This document shows positions 36,701 to 48,700 of a stretch of DNA of 64,000 bases, one piece after another; position 1 is the first letter of the stretch, and each line of letters starts with the position of its first letter. The position numbers and the translations under genes are program-made. The notes below the pieces were generated by a model. It was not told the DNA's origin, did not search any database, and saw only the letters and a program-made list of their open reading frames with translations. The stretch comes from Nyssa sinensis (taxonomy: Eukaryota > Streptophyta > Magnoliopsida > Cornales > Nyssaceae): contig CM018051.1 of NCBI GenBank assembly GCA_008638375.1, positions 9,965,387-10,029,386 of the forward strand, read 5' to 3'.

Positions 36701-39700
36701 TTCTTGGATCTCTATTTCCTGTTGATCTTTTCTTTCTTAGATTTTTTCTCAAAATATCTGGCGTTGCTCTGAACATGACTCTTGACGATCTGATCAAGAA
36801 CAATTAGAAATTTGGAGGCGGAGGCAGTTACTTCAGGGGCCGAGGTCGAGCCTCTAGACCTGGACCCACTCATCGCTGCTCGAATCGTGGTACGTTCCAA
36901 GAGATCAGCTCTGTTTCAATATAATGGCTGCAGCGGCAGAGCTACAATCTCTTAGTAGAGTTGGAAATCACAATGCAGAGAGTGCTCTTCAGGTGCCCCT
37001 CATGGATCCCTTATATCTTCAATACTTGAGATCAAATGAGTACAGCCCTCAATGACCCATCTATGGATGGGGAATGCATCAGTAATTCATACTTGGATTT
37101 AATTGGACTTCGGAAAGCTTACCTTGGGTCACTGCTTTCACCTCAGAAATCCCAGTTTGGTCTTCTGTACCTTGGTGAATCTGGTAGTTTGAATTATGGT
37201 TTCTATGGAAACCCAGCATTTGGTATAGGCATGCCCTATCCCGGAAGTCCAGTAGCAGGTCCCCTTCTTCCAAACTCTCCCAATGGATCGGGTAGTCCAG
37301 TTGGCCTCCGTGAGCAGAACATGTGTTTTCCTCTCGAGATGAAGCATTTAGCTGGGGCTGTTATGGGATCTTGGCACTCAGAAGCTGATGAAATTGTTGG
37401 TCATGTTGTTGAGTTCAGTGCCAATCAGAATGGAAGTCGGTTCATCCAAACAGAAACTTGAAACTGCCACGACAGAAGAGAAAAACATGGTTTTCCATGA
37501 AATTATGCCCAAGCTCTTACGCTGATGACTGATGAGTTTGGTAATTATGTGATACAGACAGAAGTTTTTTGAGCATGGAACTGAACCTCAGATAAGAGAA
37601 TTGGCCTGACCAGCTGACTGGGCATGTTTTGAACCTTAGCCTTCAAGTGTATGACTGTCGAATGATCCAGAAGGCTATAAGAGTTGTCGATCTGGACCAA
37701 CAGACTAAAATGGTTGCGGAGCTTGACGGTCATGTCATGCGCTGTGTATGCAATCAGAACGGGAATCATGTCATCCAGAAGTGTATTGAATGCATACCTC
37801 AAGTTGCTACTCAATTCATTGTCTCAGTATTTTATGATCAAGTTGTGACACTGTCCACCCATCCATATGGTTGCCGTGTCATACAGAGTCCTGGAGCATT
37901 GCAATGACCCAAAAACCCAACATTTAGTGATGGATGAAATATTGCGGTCTGTATGCACATTGGTGTAAGATCAATATGGGAATTATGTTGTTCAGCAGGT
38001 GCTTGAACACGGAAAGCCGCATGAACGTACTGATATAATTAATAAACTAATCGGGCAGATAGATCAAATGAGCGAACAGAAATTTGCTTCCAGTGTTGTG
38101 GTGAAGTGCTTAACTTTTGGGACTCCTGCAGAGCGCCACATCCTAGTGACTGAGATGCTTGGTTCCACTGATGAAAATAAGCCTCTTCAGTTCAGCCAGC
38201 AGGCCTCAGCTCTTCTTTCGGGACGCGTCAAGTTAACCGTGGTCTTGACAAACACCATTGAAATTGGAAGTAAATTTATATAGCCAATTGAATGTGCATA
38301 CATATGAGACCACATATTTGTACAAGAGGGTAGCAGGCAAACATGAAAACCACTTGGAGACATACTTGTAAATTAACAAAGGCTTCAGAAGAACCAGATG
38401 AACCTACCCCTAACTGAGCTGCCGTCTGCTGTGCCGTGGAGGCGATTGTGCAACCGACCAACTCGACAGAAAACGATTTGCAGAAGATCATTCTGATCAA
38501 ATCATAGTGAGTGCCGACCACTTTTCTGATCAAATCAAGCTTCAGGTTCATTGTTCAAGTTCGCCACGGTCGCTCTGCAAAACCTGGAGTCTCTGTGTGA
38601 TGCCTATCCAGAGCCCTCCGATTGGTACAACACCTTATCAGGTCTGTATCAGAAAGATCCTTGTCCACACCAGACTTGCTCCTTTGCTCATGGTGATGCA
38701 GAATTCGCTGGTTCCTTCAATGAAAAACAAAAAATCAAATTCAAAGATCGCCTCGTCGAGGGCGGTTGATTCGACACTTCTACCATCTCTAAAGCTAGCT
38801 TCGTGAGATCAGCAATGAATACACCGAAAAGCTGTATACGGCATTCTGTTTTGATCCAAGCAGATAGAACCTTCCACTGAATTCCAAGTTTATGGAACCG
38901 GTCTTTAAGCACTCATGCTTTGGGACATATACTGTTCAGAGCTGGTTGCAAACTTGGATGATCATGGCAATAAAGTGGAAGAAATGCTTTTGATTCCTAT
39001 GGTTCGTCAGTCTATCAGCAACCAACAAACCCTGTTACGATGATTAATCAGGCTCATAGTGCTAACGTTTCCCAGCTTGATACTTCCATGCTTCTGGTTA
39101 CTGAAAAGGTGGTTTCAGAGCTTCTGAATCAGGTTCACTATGCAGAGTTTTTTTTTTAGTGATGCACAAAGTACAAACCATGAAACACACCACAAACAGG
39201 TTGGTGCTGGTAGTGCCAGGGGGAAACCACTTTCATCCAATGCCACCAGTGGTCCCAAATGCTGATAACACCTCTGAACAAACAAACCATAAAATATTGG
39301 GTTGGAAACATAAGCTAGTGCAGCTCAGGTTTGCTTCGGTCTCGCAGTAATTTCTGATTTTCTTCTAACAATTTTTAGTAACAGTAATGGAGATTACTCT
39401 CTTCTCCTCACCTTCGCTATTCACTGACGAGGATGGCAACTCCAATGATGAAGAAACGACTAAGACGCATCAGAGCTAGTGAAAAGCAGTCTGATATGCC
39501 ATATTTCATCAACTTTTCTCTCTTTTACTGGCGTTTGTTGTCCCTGGTCAAAGTCTGTTTATGGCTCTTCTGCCTAAGATAATTACATGACGGGACTCAA
39601 TCGCTGCATTCGCCATGGCCTGGATAACCCAAAGAGCACTGCCTGCATGCAGCTTGCCTTATGTTCACCTATCTGATTGTCAGCTCAGTAGCTCGCACTC

Positions 39701-42700
39701 CTATCACCAATTGCCCCAATATTTTTGGAGGCCTTTTGACAGCAGGGAACCTCTCAAGCCAATTGACAAGAAAGATATAGGCATCATTGGCAGTACTCTT
39801 ATCAGTTTATTCACCAAATGCACAGACCTTCTGGTTTGGTCCACTTCTTTAGGAATGTCAAGATATGTCAAATAGATGAATAAATGAATGACCGTGGACA
39901 CTAGACCACAGGTGAATAACCCTGAACCTTGAAGTGGAGACATTTCCATGAAATGCAGTTCTTTATAGTTTTATAACACTACTAAGCAGTTTTTTACAAC
40001 TTTATAACATATTTCAGACTACTATACTAAATATTTTAACTGCATGGTTGTTTATAGAATACTCAAATAAATGGTTGAATTGAATGTTTTTAAGTAGTAT
40101 CTCTTTAAATATTTTATAACATGGATAGCCTAAAGAATGTTTTGCAATCATGTTTCAGTTTTTATGTGCTTTACAACACCTTGCCGGACGTGAGATAGCC
40201 AGGTAAGAATTTACAAGAGTCTTTATAAGCACGACTCGCTGGGAGTCTAGAACTGGACCTAGAACAGCGGGCTATATAAGCCCAGAGCTCTAAATTACAT
40301 AGAGGTCGCCAAAGTGACATCATAGTCCCCAGGGACTAACCTTATGAGATGTATGGCACAAAATGTTTTTACAGCTTTAGTTTACAGGTCACCATATGAC
40401 AACCCAAAGTCCTAAAGGACAACAGTTTTTAAGAATGTGAGATGTTTCATTTGCCCAACTGTATCAGATTTTACGATATCATGTTTAACTTGTAAAACTA
40501 TCTGGAATAAACTCTTGCATGATTTCCTTGTATATATCTTCCGACTCCTAGTTATATGTTTATGTTTTAAGAATGCCAGTACCTTTCAGTACAGACCTTT
40601 TTTATTGCTATCCATGAAAGTTTACAAAAAATGAATTTTTTCGAAAACCCATGGCAAAGGGACCGGCGTTACTCACGAGCTTTTTAATAAAGCTCACGGG
40701 GTTTTATCTAATGTATTTCAGGCCTTACCAAGAGGTTTTCAGATCCAGCTGCTATTAAATCAATGATGAATAGGCACTGACGAAAGAGGGATTTATATCC
40801 TAACTACAGAGGTGACAACCTGAGACCACAAATGCTAGAATTATGTGACAGGAAAAGGATAGTGAGATATATTCATCAATAATGTAATAATTAAAGATTA
40901 TGTTATTGTAACTCTGATGTATAGTCTAATTATGCTCTACCAAGTATGACTACATTTAAACAAAATTTTTAACAAACGAGAATTTCACTGCACGATTTTA
41001 TGTAACAGAATGCAATCTACTTGAAATGCTAAAAAGGCCTTTGGTTAGATACGTCATCAATATGTTATCAAGATTAGAGTATTGGCAAAGTGCCTAACTG
41101 GCCGGTCAATATTCCTAATCCGCCTAGGGTGGGTTCTGAGATGTGACAACATCCTTAGTAGTTTTATCATAATTACTACAAAAGACTCAGCAAAGACAAC
41201 CACCTTTTTTTTTTTTTTTTTTTGGGAAGGCACTATATTAAAGAGTGTATTTGCCCCTTAAAATATGCTAAGAGAAGGAGAAAGAGAAATGAAAATACAA
41301 TGATTTCGTATCAAGTCAATGTTCAATCATGTCCTTAATATGTAATATATATAGCATGTGCACACAGATACAGATTTGAAGTACAAGACTGCAGTACCTC
41401 AAGCTCAAAAGACTTCTCATTCAATTGCGCCAATAGTTCAGCTACAGACTGCTGCATGCAACAAGAAGCAGTTTTAAATATGAATATATAATTTAAAGGC
41501 ACACATGCAACTAAACAAAGCTGAATGGTAGCACTTACAAAAATAAAAAATATAAAAAAGGAGAAAAAGAAAACCTGAAAGCAGGTGAACTTACCTGTGA
41601 TTCTTCCAATTTATCCATTTTGTCATGAAAGGAGACAACAGAATCAGCACTTTGCTTTTTCAGGAAATCTATTTGTTCATTCTTCCTTCTGATTTCCTCA
41701 TTCAACTTTCTTATTTCCACCTAAAATATAGGAGGGCCATACAATTAAATTTTCCAGGCATATCAACAGCAGCAAGAGATATGTGATATTGGAATTGAGA
41801 TATTACATGAATATTTTCCTTCTTAGGGTTTCTAGCAGCCTCCTCAGACAACCGCTTTAGAGCACTTGAATGCTAGTGCCACCTCTCCGGACAAAATCTT
41901 TTGTTGCTCCCTCAGAAGATCGATTTGATCAATTGTCTTTATGCTAGTCTGGCATAAAATAAGATGAGGGATTTTAATTCTGTGGTGGACTGTATAAAAG
42001 CATTCTAATTTGAAATTTTTCTACAATCTATATTTTCTATTGTTAATTTTTTTTCTTTTGTAAATTTATCTACTTGAATACTTTAATTCTGTGTGTAAAA
42101 TGAATGATGCTAAAAATGTCATGTGCTTGGAAAAAAATGTACAAGTTTCAACCAAAAATATTAAAATTTGTTTCAGCATTTCCATTTTCATTGAAAAATG
42201 AATTAGTTTTTTAAAATTGGTATTGAAATTAATATTTGCTGCAAAGAAAACACACACACACATTAGTTGGGACAAGGCTTAGTTGAGTTGAATTGAGTTG
42301 AGTATATATACATATACATATATATATTCCTTTAACAAATGCAACACAAACACCTGCTTTTCAACCGGAACATGAACTGCGCACCTCCCCCTTGGGGAGT
42401 GCAGGTGATAAACTCAAGGTGACAACTGCTGGTTCAAGTGAAGCCAAGAATATAACTTGTAGACCAGTATCACTGAATCTAAGCATCCCCAAGTTCCAAC
42501 AGTGTAACAGGAGAGATGAAGAAATGGTGACTGCATAAAAGCCTGAACTCATAGGCAAGCGCTGCTGCATATATAATGCATACATTTGCAAGTTCCAATA
42601 GTAAATCAGTAGACGTGAAGAGTAGGCAAGTATGCCGCCGCCCACTTAACGATAAAAAATGCAGACCATCTCCAGAAAGATTTTTTTTCCTAAAATACTT

Positions 42701-45700
42701 ATCAATTAACATTGTTTTAGGCTCCGTTTGGTTAGCAAGAGAGTAATGGGAAGTGAAGTTAAGAGAAAAGATTTAGATTTTTTAGGAGTTAGGTTAGAAA
42801 GAAATAGAAATATCAAATACACATAACTGTATAGTTTTCCCGAAACAACATCTTGTTTCTTGCCAAAAACATAGGAAAATTTTACTTTTTCCCATGAAGG
42901 TGCTAGTTTATTACTTGTGTCCCCACTATGCCCAGTCATTTTTATCTATACATCTTGTTTGTAATATAATATATATTTAGATATGGGTCTTTATATTGAT
43001 AAAATATAAGATAAGAGTCAAATACATGTTAAATCTCTTGAAGATCGAGGATTTATATAGATAGGTCTTTAATGAGTCCTCATCTTTTGTCCTTTTACTA
43101 TCCAATAAAATAAAATTAATATATATAAGAAGATGGATGGGTTCATATGATTTTATGGGGATTTTATTATGTATGGGTATGTGACAATATATTGCACATA
43201 ATTACTACAGATTTAAAAATATATAAACAGGGTTAATTTAGACAAAATTTAATTTTCTTGCAACTTTCTTAATAATTGTTCATCCATGACCAAACGGATA
43301 TAGGAAAATTAATTTTCTCTTCACTTCCCTTTCTTTTACTTTACTTTCTAACCCTTTCACTTTCTAACATTTTTTCTTTCTAATCAAACGGAAGCCTTAA
43401 TTTTCCTTTTCTTTTTTAAGGTAGGAGTAGGGAGGGTTGCAGTCTCTGTTTGTGAGTGTTTCAACAGGTATAAGACACTAAACATGCAAACTATATTCTT
43501 TTTGAAAACATCTACAAACAAAAATTATTCAAAAACATTATCATACCCAAATATGGAACAGATTTATTTTTATCTACCACGAGGTAGAATTTAACACTGA
43601 AAATTAATAAATTACATACCAGTGGGGTTTCTTGTCCCAAAAAATTATCCTCAGGTACTTCTCTATGCTGCCTGGCCTCTGATAAAATATCAGCAGGAGT
43701 GCTTTCTGTAAATAAAGAATGTGCATGTCTGGACTCCATCTGAAAAATAACACTTTCTGCTTGAGGGGTTGAAGGAGTACTAATAGACTTGACTCCACTC
43801 GATTTATCACTTGTGCTTGTCAAAGCCCCCAAGCCACTATCACGTTTCTAGAAGTAAGAAAAGGAAATTATAAAAATGCAGCAAATATAAAAGCAGGCAT
43901 GTTTTACTTGAAAAGTAATTGCAAACTTCACTAACAAAATTGCACATTGAAAAGAAAATGAGATCATAGGGTATGGTAAACACAGATTATATGAGGACTC
44001 CGTATATAAGTTAAACCTCATTGCTTGATGCTTGGAAATGAATCCAAAGAAAACTTTTAAAAGAATATTTCCAGAGAAGACATTGAAATTTTATTTTACT
44101 TGCTGTTCAGGAAACTCTATAACCAAAAATAATAATAATAAATAAATAAACAAGAGGCAAAAAAGTATTGCAAGAGCTACTTGGCTGCTTTCACAAAAAT
44201 TCAAGATGGAAGTTACGAACAAGATCCACAGTGACAATTTAAGTAGACAAAACAGCTCCAAGAATAGCCCTTCCTCTCTATTCTATCCCCCTCCTCAAAT
44301 CCCACACAATACAATAAAAGGTTAAAAAAAAATTGAAAAAAAGAGGAAGTCAACAGATTTTTACCTGATTGACCAGCTTAAACATGTACCAACGTGTTGA
44401 AGCACATACAGTAAGAATATGAAATAATATGACAATGATGGGGTAAGATTAAACCTTAATCCACCACCACTGGGTTGGGTTGAAAATCCAGCGCAAAACC
44501 AAGGTTGTCAGTACTGTCAGATTCAAAAATAATATAGGTACATCGATACTGGACATAAGCAGGGCAAGCCAGATCAACTCTAGATCAAAACCAGATTAAA
44601 ATCTTGGCATTATCTGAACCCACAGCCCCAACAAAGACAATGGTCTTTAGTGGATAGTTCACCCAATGGGTTAATTTTAGGTAGTCTGACTCTGACCTCA
44701 TCAAGACTGGGAGGTCAGACTTCCAAATACAACTACCCAAAAGAAATTTTCCATTTTATATTCAGGATATTTTTGGCAGGTTGGTTCAGGTCAACTACCT
44801 AATCAAAATAAAATACAGTATGTTTCAAGTTGTCAACTGAATAACTCACCCAATTTTGAATGTGATTCCCCCTACATTGCATAAACATAGACACGGATTC
44901 AACGTGATATTACCATATCAACTTGCAGTAAATTCTTAGAAAGTAGACATGAAGATGGCAAGGATACAACTCACATGCATACATGTATGTATGTTAGCAT
45001 GCATGCATCTATATTCACATGCAAATTTACATATAATTGTGTGTCACTACATCCAAACATGTCAACTCACATGTCTAAAAGTGTCCAAGTAGTGTCGGTC
45101 ACTTATTTAAAATGCAAAAAGTTATTTTCAGATTGTTGTAACATTTAGGGTCTGCTAGACATGCATAGTAGTGTTAGTCCAAGAAATATTGGAATTTAAC
45201 ACCTATCCAACACTAATACGGCTCTAGTACGGAAATATTCATGATACTTTCTGTACAAAAATTTGAATTTGAGAACTCTCTTTTCCCGTTGTCCCTACTG
45301 GAGAGAGATAAACTGCAACATGGTTATTAAATCAAAATTTTGGCAAAGCAAGAAAAAGTTCCTGCCTTTGCTTTAGGCAAACAGTATCAGGGGTTTCAAT
45401 AAATAAAATGACAACAAGAAATTCGTAATCGTTAATAGAAATATGCAGCACAAATTTTAAATTATCACAATGGAATGGCTCATAAAATGTAAAATAATAA
45501 TTTGTGATTTCTTCCCACATTGAATTTCTGTTTCTCCTAAAAGTGTTCAAAATAAGTAAATTAATCAAAAAATCCAAATATTTCTTTCATTATTGTAATG
45601 CATTTCTTAAATAATTTTAAATGAATGTAGAAAATAAAGAATCACATGCATAATAATTTTTTCTGATAAAAGATGTTTTAATGTTAAATTATTATTTTAA

Positions 45701-48700
45701 GTAACCTATAAATGTAATCAATAATCATACATGCATGCACGAGTAAGTTATTTTTCAGTGTCAGTACACACTTTGTTTGTTGGGAACTTCACCACTGAAC
45801 TTCTCACGTAGGATCTGAATTTTTTTTTTTTCTTATTTAACACCTTGAGCTTAAGCGAGTATCAATTCTTCTTTAAGGAAATTCCAAAATGCAAAAACAA
45901 TCACATTCCAAGAATGCAGCTGTGTTATACTTGCAGGGCAATCTAGAATCACAAATCTGCACTTCCTACTCATTAGTTGGACAGACTCATTGTTCCCACT
46001 TGCAAGAAAACATAATATATAGATGAAACTCAACCTAGCTTGGACAAAGTTCCATATGTCAATAAAATACACTTTATTCATTTGTACATTGATTCTTGAT
46101 ATATGAAATCGAGAAATTTAACAACGAACTAAGACATTTTGAAAACGCTCTGGCTCAATTGCAAAATCTAGACAATATAGTTGTCAGTTATTTAGTTACC
46201 ACTAGAAATTAACTACTCTATTATATAGATAAAACTCTAATTTTAATTTTCAAAACAGTACTATGAACTTTAAGCGTTTCGTGTACATCATTTTGTGCAC
46301 GCTCATGCATGATTTATATTATATAATTTGAAGGCCTCCTAAATGTCCCAAACCTGCAAACCCCCCTAAAGTTAAGCACTCAATCACTAGCGTTGTCTCC
46401 CCATCCCAGTTGTATTCGTAAGGTTTGGGTTCCTTGTAACAGTATAAGTATCTCATTGCCTTTTGCACAGCATTAAAATTAAATCTGCATGATTTTCCAC
46501 AGCATTTTAGTATTTAGGCAATGTTACTAAGAGCTTGTTTGCATATGCAAACTGGTCTCTTGTCCGTTAGATCCTTTAGAGATTGTATTTTTATTTATTC
46601 CTATTTATTTAATCTCTAAATAAAACACAATACCTAAAAAATCTAACGGGTAAGAGACTCGTTTGTATATACAAACAATCTCGTAGTAGCATTACCCTTA
46701 ATATTTTATTTGAATATATTCTGTAACATGTGCCGCCCAAACCTTAGTGGTTCATGAAGTATCATTTCAATTATTTATCAGCAATAGTGGCAAATGCTCA
46801 TATTTACAAAATTGTTGTGCCTTCAGATGCCCGCAGAAAACAGTAGATTGATTCAATTTACAGGAAGTCCAAAACACACCCTAAATGTTTTCTGATTTTT
46901 TGTAATATTGCAAGAATCTCCTTCAATCAGAACTCCAGCCAATATATTCTCAGATCTCATAAACTTTTTAAAACTTCTTGAAACTGGTATGTACAAACCT
47001 GTTCAGGATTCTATGACATAAAATAATTGGGCCATCAAAATGTTGATATATTTGGAAGGTTAGTGACTGAAATTAATTTAAACTGATAAAAAGCTAAAGC
47101 TAAGATCTCATCATGGATTGCAAACGATTCAGTATTCTACATACCCGTGGCTTTAACCAGTTTAGCAATCCATACTTCCTGGTTTTTTTCTCCTCCTTCA
47201 ATGTATCATCTACAGTTTCAGCATTCCCATCAGGAGCAACACAAAATTCAATGTTTTCATCATCCAAGATCAAGTCCCTCCTTCTGTGTGGGAGATATGC
47301 AAGCTGCACATTCAACATAGAAAACAACAGTCAGATCACATAAAAAAGAATGAATAAATAGATAGATCTGAAGTCCATTCGTTTAGAAGAACACTATAGC
47401 ATGAGATTTATTTAAGTTGAAGTTAAAGTTTTCATTTAAAAATAATAATAATAATAATCTGACCATATATACCTCTTCCTCTCCAAAGGAATGTCTTCTT
47501 CTAAGAAAGGGATGGTGAGAAGATCTTGATGATCGGGAAGCTTTTGTGGATACCAAAATCAACTTTGTCAGCCTTTGTATTCTTCCTAACAATGCAGCTT
47601 TAGCTTCTTCTTCTTGTTCCAATCTTGATTGTAGCTTGACTTGACCATCTTCTAGCTTTATATGTCACATCATACCAAAAGGAATGGGATCAAATCATAC
47701 ATCCCAATTAATTCACAAAGATATAAGACATATCCATTATCCAGTAGTAAGCCAATTTTTGGATAAGTGGTAACCCATACAGGAAATTAAAAGTCTAACA
47801 ATATCAACAAAAAAAAAGTTCCAATGTTAAGCATATCCCTCATCTAGGCTATCACAACTTACATATAAAAAGAGTTATAAAATAACAATATTAACAGAAC
47901 AGCAAGACAGAGAAAACATGTATGGGGTTCCTAACTAATAGGTTACCAGAAACGAGACCTATTCAGATATATAAACTTAACTCAAAAGGGATGAGGTGGA
48001 CAACTACCACCAAAAAAAGAATGGAGACACAAGATTAGTTCCAGCAAAGTTGGATCTACTTAAGAGGGTGGACACATGCCTCTTAACATTGTTAAGATAT
48101 GATTAGCAGCTAGTTTACAATAATAAAATGAAAAAGAGATAGACAACTTGATGTAAAGTTATCTGATTTCTGACTATAATTAAAGGATTTCATTTAATGC
48201 AAGAGATCGAAATTAAGTTTGATAAAGAAAGAGTTTATAAGGTAATCATTGGTAGGCCCTTCATCATAAGTCATTGCAAGCCCAAGTCCAATCCCAAACA
48301 GTTTAATATATTTAGTCCAAATGTTTTAAAAAAAGTTGAGATTAAGGACGCACTAGATGACATGTCATTAATCAGTTTTTCTAAATGACTATTTTACCCC
48401 TAAATGTATAATACTGATGGTTAGCCCTAAAATATTTACTCTCCCGCACCTTTGCCTCCTCCCCTCCATCGCCAAACCTTCCACCGTCACCATGATTCTT
48501 TCTATCTTTGATTTTTCGGATTTAGAGTCTTTATACTACCATGATTTTTCGGATTCCATGTATATGTTTACTCTCTATACACATTTATTCTGTATATACA
48601 TTATTATGTGTGTGGCGCCTAGTGCATGTACATGTCTCTGACTCCGCTTCTTGATTAATGAACATGTTTAAATTACTTCAGATCGCCGGATTTTTACAGT

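Noticed and set aside
38276..38551. Minus-strand frame with an internal GT that might be an additional kinesin exon
   Set aside because: Kinesin exons l and m are already contiguous in the protein; the frame has no coiled-coil or kinesin similarity.
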